From the NCBI GenBank assembly GCA_964552235.1, contig CAZKGO010000014.1, forward strand, positions 3,791-67,790: a stretch of 64,000 nt of DNA, given 5' to 3'. Made by a program: the position numbers and the translations under genes. The DNA is from CAVTHK01 sp964552235 (GTDB lineage Bacteria; Spirochaetota; Spirochaetia; SZUA-6; CAVTHK01). Positions within the stretch are counted from its first letter, which is position 1. Each line of letters starts with the position of its first letter. This document shows, piece after piece, positions 1 through 7,808 of this stretch. The notes under the pieces were generated by a model that saw nothing but the letters and a program-made list of their open reading frames with translations, ran no database searches and had not been told where the DNA came from.

Positions 1-758
1 AGGCAGACCTGGTCGCCGACCAGGCGCTTGACCTCGGCGATATCGACCCCGCCCTGGGGGTCGAGAGAGTGCAGCGCGTGGGGCCCGGCGGCGACGAGCT
101 GGTCGAGGATCGGCATGATGTTGCCGTCGGTGTGCTTGATCGCGTAGAAGCCGAGCTCGCGGTAGCCGGCGATCAGACACGCGAGGAACGGCGCCACGTG
201 CTCGGCGAACAGCGGGGGGCTGAGGAACGGACCGGTGTTGAAGCAGTAGTCGGCGCACAGCGCCCAGCCGTCGAGCACGCCCGCCCGCCGCACGAGTTCG
301 GCCCGCTGGAGTGCGGCATCGACGCGCCGGCCCGCCTCGTCCTTGAGTCCCTGCGGGTCGTCGGCGAGGCGGTAGCTGAACTCGGCCATCTCGCCGCCCG
401 GCGGGATCGCCCAGGTCGCGTCGCCGTGAGCCATCAGGAAGTAGGCGTCGCCCGAGATCTCCCTCACGATTTCAGCGAGACGCACCAGCTCTTCGACGCG
501 GTCCTTGGGGTTGGGGTGAAGGAAGATCGCGCTGTGGTCGAACCGTTGCGCCGTGGCCACGAACAGCTCGGCCATGTCGCGGCGGTGCAGCTCGCGCTCG
601 CGCCCGCTCATCTGGTCCCACTGGGCGTAGTTCCGGTGGCTCGGGTGAACGCGTCCGAAGGCCTCCATCGTGAGGAAGAACACCAGCTCGAAGGTGGGCA
701 CCAGCCCGGTCAGGGGCCTGCGGTCGAGGGCTGCGGCAAAGCGCTCGCGCGGGGTCAT
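1..758 (-). CDS. Uroporphyrinogen decarboxylase (UroD) family protein, 3' end outside the window
   Basis: The reading frame starts at an ATG (756-758 on the complement) with MTPRERFAAALDRRPL, the usual opening of UroD-type and corrinoid methyltransferase-type TIM barrels, and runs off the left edge after about 252 residues. The segment GFYAIKHTDGNIMPILDQLV matches the family's conserved HxDG region, and HSLDPQGGVDI matches the following strand. It is the last visible gene of the leftward operon headed by the aldolase at 5760. In such catabolic settings UroD-family proteins are usually not haem enzymes but methyl- or decarboxylase-type relatives. The exact reaction is not predictable here, and the C-terminus is missing. 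Confidence 0.8.
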   Translation of the reverse strand, partial: MTPRERFAAALDRRPLTGLVPTFELVFFLTMEAFGRVHPSHRNYAQWDQMSGRERELHRRDMAELFVATAQRFDHSAIFLHPNPKDRVEELVRLAEIVREISGDAYFLMAHGDATWAIPPGGEMAEFSYRLADDPQGLKDEAGRRVDAALQRAELVRRAGVLDGWALCADYCFNTGPFLSPPLFAEHVAPFLACLIAGYRELGFYAIKHTDGNIMPILDQLVAAGPHALHSLDPQGGVDIAEVKRLVGDQVC

Positions 759-809
759 ACCGGCCGACCGTAGCACCGCCGCAGAGGCGCCGTCAACGCG
801 CGGCGGCCC

Positions 810-1685
810 TCAGGGCTCGAGGGCGAGCTCGGTCTCGATCGCGGCGAGCGCCGCGCGGGTTTCAGCGAGCACAGTTTCCGCTGGAGTCGCCGCGCTGAAG
901 ATCTCAAGCGATACCCAGCCGCCGAATCCCCGGCTGCGCAGCGCGCGGAAGGCCGGGACGAAGTCCGACGACGGGCGGTCCGGCCGGCCCGGGGGGACGG
1001 GATGCCTGCCGTCGACTTCGTTGAAGTGCACGTGAGCGATCAGGTCGAAGTGGCGCTCGATCAGCACGGGCCAGGGCTCGCGCTCGTCGGCCGTGTTGCC
1101 GAAGTCGAACATCGTGCGGACCGCCGGGCTTCCGACTGCGCGAACCACGGCCGCCGCCTCTTCCAGCGTGTTGATCACGTTGGTGATCCGCGACGGCAGG
1201 GCCTCGAGCGCGATCACGACTGCGGCCCGCTCGGCCGCGCCGGCGAGGCCTGCAAGTCCGTCGGTCAGCGCGCGGACGGCATCGGCCACTGGAACACCGT
1301 CGGCGCTCCGTTGCCGCCCGGAGCCGAGCACCATGACGCCCGCGCCGGTCTCCGAAGCGAAATCGACGAGCCGCTCCAGCAGCCTCCACGAACGCCTCCG
1401 CGTGGGCCGATCGGCGGTCGTGAGGTGAAGGCCCTGGGGCGCCCGCAGCAGCCAGTGGAGAGCCGCGCAGCGCAGGCCGGCCCCTTCGATCGTTCTCCGT
1501 GCTACCCTCGCCTGCTCCGGCGTGATCTGCGAAGGGTCGGCGGCGAGCGTGTAGGGCGCCAGCTCGACGCCGTCAAAGCCATGCTCGGCGATGAGGCGAC
1601 AGGCCCGCTCCAGGGGGAGGGACCCGAACAGCTCGTTGCAGACAGCGGTCCTCGGCCGAGGATCTCCGCCGCCCGGTCCGCTCAC
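810..1685 (-). CDS. Sugar phosphate isomerase/epimerase-like TIM barrel (AP endonuclease 2 superfamily)
   Basis: This 291-residue protein begins at a GTG (1683-1685) that overlaps the permease stop codon as GTGA, which indicates translational coupling. FDGVELAPYTL near the N-terminus, VIALEALP in the middle, MFDFGNT and HVHFNEVDGRHP are the typical metal-ligand strands (Glu, Asp, His, Glu) of the xylose isomerase-like TIM-barrel family. Members isomerise or epimerise sugars and ketoses, or act as dehydratase-type enzymes on cyclitols. It sits between the TRAP permease and the UroD-family gene, so it probably acts on the imported compound or its first product. The substrate is unknown. Confidence 0.85.
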   Translation of the reverse strand: MSGPGGGDPRPRTAVCNELFGSLPLERACRLIAEHGFDGVELAPYTLAADPSQITPEQARVARRTIEGAGLRCAALHWLLRAPQGLHLTTADRPTRRRSWRLLERLVDFASETGAGVMVLGSGRQRSADGVPVADAVRALTDGLAGLAGAAERAAVVIALEALPSRITNVINTLEEAAAVVRAVGSPAVRTMFDFGNTADEREPWPVLIERHFDLIAHVHFNEVDGRHPVPPGRPDRPSSDFVPAFRALRSRGFGGWVSLEIFSAATPAETVLAETRAALAAIETELALEP

Positions 1686-3643
1686 GGCGGTCCGCCGCCG
1701 GATCGCGCCTTTGGCGAGCCGAGCCTCGGCAGGAGCAGGAGAAAGACGAGAAGGACCACGATGGAGGCTGCGATCGCCGAGACCGTCACGGCGCGCGAAG
1801 TCGGCAGAATGATCACGAGGGAGAGAGCCCCGATGAGCAGCCGGACCGCAGTGTTCAGCCTTGCGCCCAGGTAACCGGCGAGCGCTCCCGCCCACAGAAC
1901 AGTGCCCGCGCCGGTAAAGACCGCGAGGAGGATGATGTCCGCCAGACGCCCCTCCCACAGGAGCGCCGGCTTGAAGACGAACACGAAGGGGATCACGAAC
2001 GCGACAAAGCTCATGCGGAAAGCCCGGAAGCCCGTGCGGGCGACCGGGGCCTCGGCGAGCCCTGCCGCGGTGAACGACGCCAGGGCCACGGGCGGCGTGA
2101 CCATGGCGAGGATGCTGAAGTAGAAGACGAAAAAGTGCGAGGCCAGCACGGGGATCCCGAGCTTGACGAGGGGCGGCACGAAAAAGACCGCGCCCATGAT
2201 GTAGGCGGCCACAGTCGGCAGGCCCATGCCAAGGATCACGCAGCCGATCACGATGACCAGCAGCGAAGCGAGCATCGAGCCGCCGCTGATGTCGATGAGC
2301 CGGCTCGAGAACTTGAGGGCCAGGTTCGACTGGATCGCCACCCCCACGATGATGCCGATGGCGGCGATCGGGATCGCGACGGCAGCGGCCTGCCGGCCCG
2401 TGGAGTTGACGATCTCGGCGACCCTGCGCGGGGTCAGCCGGCTCTCTCGCCGCAGAAAGCTCACGGCGAGCCCCGCGGCGCAGCCCCATACGGCTGCCAT
2501 GGTGGGCGAGTAGCCGCGCACGATCGCAAAGATGACGAGGACAAGCGGAAGGAACAGGTGGACGAGCGGGAGAATGCGGGCGCGCTGCCCCTCGGCCCAC
2601 TCGAAGCTGCCGATGCCCGTCCTGCGCGCGTCGAAGTCGATCAGGGCGTAGAGCGAGAGATAGAACAGCAGCGCCGGAATCACCGCGGCCAGGGCGATCC
2701 TCAGGTAGGGCACGCCGAGCAGCTCGGCCATCACAAAGGCGCCCACACCCATGATCGGAGGCATGAGCTGGCCGCCCGTCGACGCGATCGCCTCCACGGC
2801 GCCCGCGGTCTCGCGCTTGTAGCCCGACTTGATCATGAACGGGATCGTGAAGACACCGGTCGTCGTCACGTTGGCCACCGCGCTCCCGCTCACGGTTCCC
2901 ACCATGCCCGAAGCGATCACCGCGGCCTTGGCCGCGCCGCCCTTCTGCCTGCGCGTCAGGCTCAGCCCCACCTCGACCAGCAGCCTGCTGCCCCCGACGG
3001 CCGAAAAGATGGCTCCGAAGAGCACGAAGTAGAACACGTAGAGCAGCGAGGTCTCTACGGGGATGCCGAAGATGCCGCTGTCGCTCAAGAACAGCAGCTC
3101 GACGTAGTCCGCCAGCGCGATCCCGTTGAACCGCGCCCAGCCGGGGAACAGGAACCCGAACCAGCCGTAGATGAGGAAGAAGATCACGACCGAGAGCAGG
3201 CTCCAGCCGACCGAGCGGCGCACCGCTTCGAGCGTGAGCGCGACCAGGACGATGCACAGGGCGATGTCCGCGGGCAGCACGGGGTCGATCATGATGATCC
3301 GGGTCTGGATCCGGTCCGACTCGGCGATGAAGTAGGCCCCGATGGCCAGCGCCGCGGCCGCGGCCAGAGCATCGAGGCCGTTGAGCAGGTGCCTGGCTCC
3401 GCCGCGGCCCGGCAGCGGCTGATACAGATACAGCAGCGCGACGGCAAAGGCCACGTGCACGGGCCGCTGCACCATGGGCGGAATCGGGCGGAACAGGATG
3501 AGAATCTGGAATCCGATCCAGCCGACCGAAAGCACGAACCGGAAGGCCTGCATCCAGAAGGGCACCGCCGCCGGCCCGGCAACGGTCGCGGGCTCCTCTT
3601 CCCGGCGCCGAGCGCCGGTGCGCAGCTTGTCCACCAGCTTCAT
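1682..3643 (-). CDS. TRAP transporter permease, fused DctQ-DctM (4TM/12TM) type
   Basis: This 653-residue protein starts at an ATG with GGAGG 10 bases upstream. It is hydrophobic along almost its whole length, with small N-terminal membrane segments followed by a long DctM-like part. GGSRLLVEVGLSL, VGTVSGSAVANVTTTG and GMGLPTVAAYI are hallmark segments of the fused TRAP permeases that partner TAXI binding proteins. It should import an organic acid or related solute, driven by an ion gradient, at the inner membrane. The TAXI binding-protein gene lies directly upstream, and the isomerase-like gene overlaps its stop codon, so the genes form one operon. Confidence 0.93.
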   Translation of the reverse strand: MKLVDKLRTGARRREEEPATVAGPAAVPFWMQAFRFVLSVGWIGFQILILFRPIPPMVQRPVHVAFAVALLYLYQPLPGRGGARHLLNGLDALAAAAALAIGAYFIAESDRIQTRIIMIDPVLPADIALCIVLVALTLEAVRRSVGWSLLSVVIFFLIYGWFGFLFPGWARFNGIALADYVELLFLSDSGIFGIPVETSLLYVFYFVLFGAIFSAVGGSRLLVEVGLSLTRRQKGGAAKAAVIASGMVGTVSGSAVANVTTTGVFTIPFMIKSGYKRETAGAVEAIASTGGQLMPPIMGVGAFVMAELLGVPYLRIALAAVIPALLFYLSLYALIDFDARRTGIGSFEWAEGQRARILPLVHLFLPLVLVIFAIVRGYSPTMAAVWGCAAGLAVSFLRRESRLTPRRVAEIVNSTGRQAAAVAIPIAAIGIIVGVAIQSNLALKFSSRLIDISGGSMLASLLVIVIGCVILGMGLPTVAAYIMGAVFFVPPLVKLGIPVLASHFFVFYFSILAMVTPPVALASFTAAGLAEAPVARTGFRAFRMSFVAFVIPFVFVFKPALLWEGRLADIILLAVFTGAGTVLWAGALAGYLGARLNTAVRLLIGALSLVIILPTSRAVTVSAIAASIVVLLVFLLLLPRLGSPKARSGGGPP

Positions 3644-3718
3644 GCCGACCTCCGGGCTGCGGCGGGACGAGAGGGCGGGGTGTGCGGGAGCTCGCCCGTC
3701 ACACCCCCAGGGCAGCGA

Positions 3719-4723
3719 CTACTTCATCCAGCCCTTTTCCTTGTAGTAGCGAATGGCGCCCGGATGCAGGGGGATGCCCGTGTTCTCGGGCTTCCAGGCA
3801 GCTTCGGGAACGAACGGAGCCAGCGACGGGTCGGCGAGGAGCAGCTCGGCCTTGCTCTCGCAGATCGTCTTGGTGAGCAGGTAGGCCAGATCGTCGGCCA
3901 TGCTTTCGTTGGCGATGATGACCGTGCCGGGGTTGACCGCGCGGATCGGCTTGTCCTGCTTGGGGAACGAGCCCGGCTTGATCGTGTCGCCGTAGAGGCC
4001 CTTGGCTCCCAGCGCCTGGACGACGCGCTCCTCGAGGGCGACGATCTCCAGGTTGGCGGTGAGCATGCCTTCGCTCACGGCCGGGTGGTTTGGCGGGACC
4101 ACGTCGATCCAGAGGTCCGCGCGGCCTTCGCGCATCATGGCGGGAATTTGGCCTCCGGAGACCTGGATCACCTGTCCGCCCCACTGCTTGATCGTGTCGA
4201 AGCTCATGCCGTATTCGGCAAAGATCATGCGGGCCACGGGCGGGGCCGTGGAGCCTTCGGGCTTGGTGATGAAACGGACCGGGTACTTCTTGTCCGCGAT
4301 CTTCTGGATCGAGTCGAGCCCGGTCTTGGCAATGAAGTCCTTGCTGAAGATCACGACGCCGAACACCTGGTTCAGCCCGCCGGCCAGCGCGCGGATGTTG
4401 GTCGACTTGCGTCCCGCGTACATCTCGATGCCGTCAAAGGCCCACCGGGCGGTGGCGACGTTCGACAGCGCGACCTCGGCCTTGCCCTGCGCGACCGTGA
4501 GCGGGTTGGCGATGCCGCCGCCTTGCGGGACCACTTCGATCGACGACCCGGGCGGCAGCGCCCGTTCGAGGATCTTGGAGAACCCTGCGGCGTACACGTA
4601 CCAGGACGAGCCGATCGGCATGGCGCCAAACCGGACGTTCGCCGGGCCGCGCACCTGGGCCGGCGCGATCACTGCGGCCAGGATCAGCAGCACGAGGCCC
4701 GCCGTCAACTTGTTCGCTTTCAT
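3719..4723 (-). CDS. TAXI-family TRAP transporter solute-binding protein
   Basis: The 334-residue product starts at an ATG preceded by AAGGAGGCAGGAC, a strong ribosome site; a longer in-frame extension upstream is not supported. Residues 1-25 look like a signal peptide (LTAGLVLLILAAVIAPAQ). VRFGAMPIGSSWYVYAAGFS followed by VVPQGGGIANPL is the typical TAXI N-lobe, which binds an extracytoplasmic ligand. It sits between the aldolase gene and the fused TRAP permease, and together they make a complete TAXI-TRAP importer. Family ligands include dicarboxylates and amino acids; the ligand here cannot be read from sequence. Confidence 0.93.
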   Translation of the reverse strand: MKANKLTAGLVLLILAAVIAPAQVRGPANVRFGAMPIGSSWYVYAAGFSKILERALPPGSSIEVVPQGGGIANPLTVAQGKAEVALSNVATARWAFDGIEMYAGRKSTNIRALAGGLNQVFGVVIFSKDFIAKTGLDSIQKIADKKYPVRFITKPEGSTAPPVARMIFAEYGMSFDTIKQWGGQVIQVSGGQIPAMMREGRADLWIDVVPPNHPAVSEGMLTANLEIVALEERVVQALGAKGLYGDTIKPGSFPKQDKPIRAVNPGTVIIANESMADDLAYLLTKTICESKAELLLADPSLAPFVPEAAWKPENTGIPLHPGAIRYYKEKGWMK

Positions 4724-4791
4724 GTCCTGCCTCCTTGATGGCTTGTATCGGGACCCCACGGGTCCCCTGCGGGCCGCGGAAGCCCGCACTG

Positions 4792-5760
4792 TCACCGTCG
4801 GGTCGCGGCCGCGGGCTCGTACGCCGCGGGCGTGCGCCGCGAGAGCTTCGCGATCGCCTTGCTGACTGTCGTCTTCTCGGCTGCGGTCAGCGGCAGAATC
4901 GGCGGGCGCATCAGCGCCGAGGAGAAGACTCCCCGCTGCCTGAGAGCCTCTTTCATGCGGGCGTGGGCATCGCCGGAGGGCTCGCCGATGCCGTAGATGG
5001 CCTCGGCCATCGGGAAGATCTCCTCCTGAAGCTGCCGCGTCTTGCCGAAGTCCCCCGACTTGAACGCGCGCCAGGCTTCGGTGATGGCCTCGGGAATGCA
5101 TCCGCCAAAGCCGATAAGGGCGCCGTCGACGCCGACGTACATCGAGGACAGCAGGAACTCGTCGTGGCAGGTGAGGATCGTGAGCTCGGGCGCCTCCTTG
5201 CGCAGCAGGCGGATGTCCCGCTCGTAGAGCGCCATGTGGCGGGTGCCCATCTTGAGAGTCTTCACGTTCGGGATCTTCGCGAGCTCGATGATGGTCTCGA
5301 CCGGGTAGAAGGCCTTGGTGCCGAACGGGTAGAGGTGAATGATGATGCCGATGTCGATGGCTGCGGCGACGTCCTGGAACATACGCACCACCGCCTCCTG
5401 CTTCATGCCGAAGCGCAGCCAGTTGTGCGGCGGCATCAGCAGGATCCCGTCGGCGCCCGCCGCCTGGGCGTCCCGGGCGTGGTCGATCGCCTCGAGGGTG
5501 CCTTCGGCGCAGACGCCCGAGATCACCACCACCTTGTCGCCGACCTCCTCCGCGAGCACTTCGGTGACCCGCTTGCGCTCCTGCGCTCTCAGAGAGGTGA
5601 TCTCGCCGGTGTGGCCGTTGCAGACCAGGCCGTCGATCAGGTCGAACGACGCGAGCCAGCGGGCGTAGCGGCGAAACTCGACCTCGTTGAGGCTATAGTC
5701 GTCGTTGAGCGGGATGCAGATAGCAGGGAAGATGTTCTCCCAGCGTTCCTTGCGTGCCAT
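4792..5760 (-). CDS. DapA/NanA (dihydrodipicolinate synthase/N-acetylneuraminate lyase) family aldolase
   Basis: This 322-residue TIM-barrel class-I aldolase starts at an ATG with GGAGG nearby. DGLVCNGHTGEITSL corresponds to the family's substrate loop, HLYPFGT carries the catalytic tyrosine region and VKTLKMGTRHM carries the Schiff-base lysine. The family forms or cleaves 2-keto acids to pyruvate plus an aldehyde, or performs related dehydrations. It is the first gene of a leftward operon with TRAP transporter, isomerase and UroD-family genes. A strong promoter at 5802-5830 carries a LacI-type operator over the start of transcription, so a catabolic role is much more likely than lysine synthesis. 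Confidence 0.9.
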   Translation of the reverse strand: MARKERWENIFPAICIPLNDDYSLNEVEFRRYARWLASFDLIDGLVCNGHTGEITSLRAQERKRVTEVLAEEVGDKVVVISGVCAEGTLEAIDHARDAQAAGADGILLMPPHNWLRFGMKQEAVVRMFQDVAAAIDIGIIIHLYPFGTKAFYPVETIIELAKIPNVKTLKMGTRHMALYERDIRLLRKEAPELTILTCHDEFLLSSMYVGVDGALIGFGGCIPEAITEAWRAFKSGDFGKTRQLQEEIFPMAEAIYGIGEPSGDAHARMKEALRQRGVFSSALMRPPILPLTAAEKTTVSKAIAKLSRRTPAAYEPAAATRR

Positions 5761-5780
5761 CGCGAACCTCCTGGGGCTAT

Positions 5781-5794
5781 AGAAAGCGTTTTCT
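5781..5794. promoter_or_regulatory. LacI-type operator 1
   Basis: AGAAAGCGTTTTCT is a near-perfect 14-bp inverted repeat centred on CG, the classical LacI/GalR operator form. It lies just downstream of the -10 box of the aldolase operon promoter, over the expected transcription start, where a bound repressor would block initiation. Two sister sites occur at 7572 and 7784. Confidence 0.85.
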
Positions 5795-5801
5795 GCGTGG
5801 T

Positions 5802-5830
5802 ATTGTAGGGGAGGTCATCCGTGCTGTCAA
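5802..5830 (-). promoter_or_regulatory. Sigma-70-like promoter of the aldolase/TRAP operon
   Basis: On the complement, TTGACA (5825-5830) and TACAAT (5802-5807) are separated by 17 bases. Transcription should start near 5795, at the edge of operator 1, and run leftward into the aldolase gene. Confidence 0.8.
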
Positions 5831-5897
5831 GATTTTTCGCGGCAGCTTTGAGGGACTGAATCGGCAGAGCGGACCGGGGCCAGGGAGGACCGAGACG

Positions 5898-6656
5898 ATG
5901 AACCCCGCACAGCAAGCCCGTCTGGCCATGCGCAGAGGCGAGTGGACCGGGCCGACCAAGCACACGGTGCCCGGCTACGCCAAGTGCAACCTCGTGGTCC
6001 TGCCTCGCGAGGAGGCCTACGACTTTCTGGTGTTCTGCGTCCGCAATCCCAAGCCGTGCCCGATCATCGAGGTGACCGACCCGGGCGACCCGGAGCCTCG
6101 CCTTTCGGCGCCCGGCGCCGACCTGCGGACCGACCTGCCCCGCTACGCCGTCTACCGCCGCGGCGAGAGGCAAGCCGACCGGACCGACGTGATCGACCTC
6201 TGGACCGCCGACAGCGTCGCGTTTCTGATCGGCTCGGGGATGACGTTCGACGACGCCCTCGAGCGGGCGGGCGTTCCGCTGGGCCAGACGTGGGTGCTGA
6301 ACACGGCGGTCGAAACCGTGCCGGCGGGCCGCTACAGCGGGCCGATGGTGGTGACCATGCGCCTCATGACCGCCGCCCAGTCGGTGATCGCCTGTCAGTT
6401 GACCGGCCGCTTCTACATGACGCACGGAGCGCCGCTGCACATCGGCGACCCGGCCGCCATCGGCGCGGACCTCGATCACCCGATCGTCGGGCCTCCCCTG
6501 GCCGCGATCCCGCCGGGCATGGTGGCCGTCTTCTGGGCCTGCGGCGTGACTCCGCAGGCGGTCGCCCTCCGGTCCAGGCCGTCCCTGATGATCACTCACG
6601 CTCCGGCGCACTCGTTTGTGACTGACCTTCTCTCGGACCGGCTCTGCCTGCCCTGA
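5898..6656 (+). CDS. DUF1445/YcsI family protein (putative hydro-lyase, D-glutamate cyclase-like)
   Basis: This 252-residue protein starts at an ATG with GGGAGG nine bases upstream. PGYAKCNLVVLP, CPIIEVTDPGDPEP, FLIGSGMTFDDAL and THAPAHSFVTDL are characteristic of the DUF1445 family, annotated as putative hydro-lyases and related to mitochondrial D-glutamate cyclase. It would lyse or cyclise a small hydroxy- or amino-acid. It diverges from the aldolase operon, sharing a 137-bp region that contains operator 1. Its 3' end overlaps the convergent dehydrogenase gene by 65 bases. The family call is firm; the substrate is unknown. Confidence 0.88.
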   Translation: MNPAQQARLAMRRGEWTGPTKHTVPGYAKCNLVVLPREEAYDFLVFCVRNPKPCPIIEVTDPGDPEPRLSAPGADLRTDLPRYAVYRRGERQADRTDVIDLWTADSVAFLIGSGMTFDDALERAGVPLGQTWVLNTAVETVPAGRYSGPMVVTMRLMTAAQSVIACQLTGRFYMTHGAPLHIGDPAAIGADLDHPIVGPPLAAIPPGMVAVFWACGVTPQAVALRSRPSLMITHAPAHSFVTDLLSDRLCLP

Positions 6657-7533
6657 GATCGGCGCCCATCCCGCGCAGCTGCAGGATCACGGCCGATGTG
6701 TCCAGGTCGCCCCTGCCCTCGCGAATCGCGGCGCTGAGGATGTCGAAGTGAACCCGCGTGAGAGGCAGCGCCTGTCCGGCCCGCCCGGCGTAGTCGAGGA
6801 TGATCCTCACGTCCTTGTGGTGCTGGACGATCCGCGACTGGGGGGCGAAGTCGCCCTCGACCATCTTGCGGCCCTTCACGTCCATGGCGCAGGAGTAGGC
6901 CGGAGTGGAGCGCACCATCTCGAGAAAGGCGGCGCGGTCCAGGCCCAGGCGCTCGGCAAAGACCAGCCCTTCGGCGAGAGCGAGGCGGTTGAGACCCAGG
7001 ATCAGGTTGCTTGCCAGCTTGGCCTTGGAGCCGCTGCCCGCGGGCCCGACGTGGAACACCCGCTCGGCAATGGCTTCGGCGATGTCGCGGCACTCCCGCA
7101 GGGCCTCGGTCGTGCCGCCCACCATCAGTACGGCCTCGCGCCTGCGCACCTGGTCGCTCGACCCCGAGAGGGTCGCGTCGAGCATCGCCACCCCCAGGGC
7201 GGCCAGCCTCGCCGACAGCGCGGCCGTGGCATCGGGGTCGCCGGTCGTCGTGTCGAGCACGTGGGTCGGCAGCCGAGCGGCGCGCAGCAGCCCGCCGGCG
7301 CCCTCGACCACGCGCACGACGACCTCGGTGTCGGGCAGCGAGAGCACGACGCGCGCGGCCGCGCCGGCGACCTCGGCGGCGCTGTCCATGGCCCGGCCGC
7401 CGAGGCAGCACAGATGCTCGCGCTTTTCCGCCGCGAGATCGTAGCCCGCGACAGCGAATCCAGCCGCAAGGAGGTTCTCCGCGAGGGCCGTTCCCACCAG
7501 TCCAAGACCGACCAGTCCGATCGTCTCTTTCAC
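6592..7533 (-). CDS. NAD(P)-binding 3-hydroxyisobutyrate dehydrogenase-like (beta-hydroxyacid) dehydrogenase
   Basis: The chosen GTG start (7531-7533) has GGAG nine bases upstream; a TTG nine bases further up is too close to that site. The product has 313 residues. TIGLVGLGLVGTALAENLLA is the Rossmann dinucleotide motif, DATLSGSSDQVRRREAVLMV is the substrate-binding strand and GSGSKAKLASNLILG carries the catalytic lysine. The family oxidises 3-hydroxy acids such as 3-hydroxyisobutyrate, tartronate semialdehyde or D-glycerate. Its promoter carries a perfect LacI-type operator immediately after the -10 box, tying it to the regulon of the neighbouring repressor gene. Confidence 0.9.
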   Translation of the reverse strand: MKETIGLVGLGLVGTALAENLLAAGFAVAGYDLAAEKREHLCCLGGRAMDSAAEVAGAAARVVLSLPDTEVVVRVVEGAGGLLRAARLPTHVLDTTTGDPDATAALSARLAALGVAMLDATLSGSSDQVRRREAVLMVGGTTEALRECRDIAEAIAERVFHVGPAGSGSKAKLASNLILGLNRLALAEGLVFAERLGLDRAAFLEMVRSTPAYSCAMDVKGRKMVEGDFAPQSRIVQHHKDVRIILDYAGRAGQALPLTRVHFDILSAAIREGRGDLDTSAVILQLRGMGADLRAGRAGPREGQSQTSAPERE

Positions 7534-7571
7534 GCCTGTCAACTCCGCACCGTCACGCCTGTGACGTCAAG

Positions 7572-7585
7572 AGAAAACGTTTTCT
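7572..7585. promoter_or_regulatory. LacI-type operator 2 (perfect palindrome)
   Basis: AGAAAACGTTTTCT is a perfect inverted repeat that extends to 16 bp with a flanking G and C (7571-7586). It lies three bases downstream of the -10 element of the leftward dehydrogenase promoter. It has the same half-site as operators 1 and 3. Confidence 0.88.
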
Positions 7586-7588
7586 CCG

Positions 7589-7617
7589 ATTCTACCCGCA
7601 CGATGGCTCGGCAACAA
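7589..7617 (-). promoter_or_regulatory. Promoter of the dehydrogenase gene
   Basis: On the complement, TTGTTG (7612-7617) and TAGAAT (7589-7594) are separated by 17 bases, followed directly by operator 2. Binding of the repressor would cover the transcription start. Confidence 0.65.
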
Positions 7618-7773
7618 CCGGTCGTCATACGCCGCGCCCGTGCGGGTCGCGCCAACGAATCGCAGCCGGGCAACCGCAGATGGCGCTGCGCCCGCGATCG
7701 GCGAGCCACGGCCGACATTCCGCGGCCCCGCGAGACCCGAGCGCGACGGGACGAAAAGGCGCAGGACGACGGA

Positions 7774-7802
7774 TTGACCTCGCAGAAATCGCTTTCTATC
7801 AT
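7774..7802 (+). promoter_or_regulatory. Promoter of the lacI-family gene, possibly giving a leaderless transcript
   Basis: TTGACC (7774-7779) and TATCAT (7797-7802) are 17 bases apart. The start codon at 7809 lies where transcription should begin, so the mRNA may have no 5' leader. Operator 3 fills the spacer. Confidence 0.65.
7784..7797. promoter_or_regulatory. LacI-type operator 3 (autoregulatory)
   Basis: AGAAATCGCTTTCT is the third copy of the inverted repeat. It sits between the -35 and -10 elements of the regulator's own promoter, a position expected for negative autoregulation. Confidence 0.82.
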
Positions 7803-7808
7803 GGAAGC

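Noticed and set aside
2135..4738. An 867-codon open frame on the plus strand
   Set aside because: It is antisense to the TRAP permease and TAXI protein genes and shows no protein family features.
3719..5101. Extended N-terminus of the TAXI protein
   Set aside because: The extension is antisense-like and Arg-rich, runs into the aldolase gene and lacks a start; the internal ATG has a strong ribosome site and signal peptide.
4792..5760. Reading the first DapA-like gene as lysine-pathway dapA
   Set aside because: It is regulated with a TRAP importer by a LacI-type operator, which fits catabolism rather than lysine synthesis.
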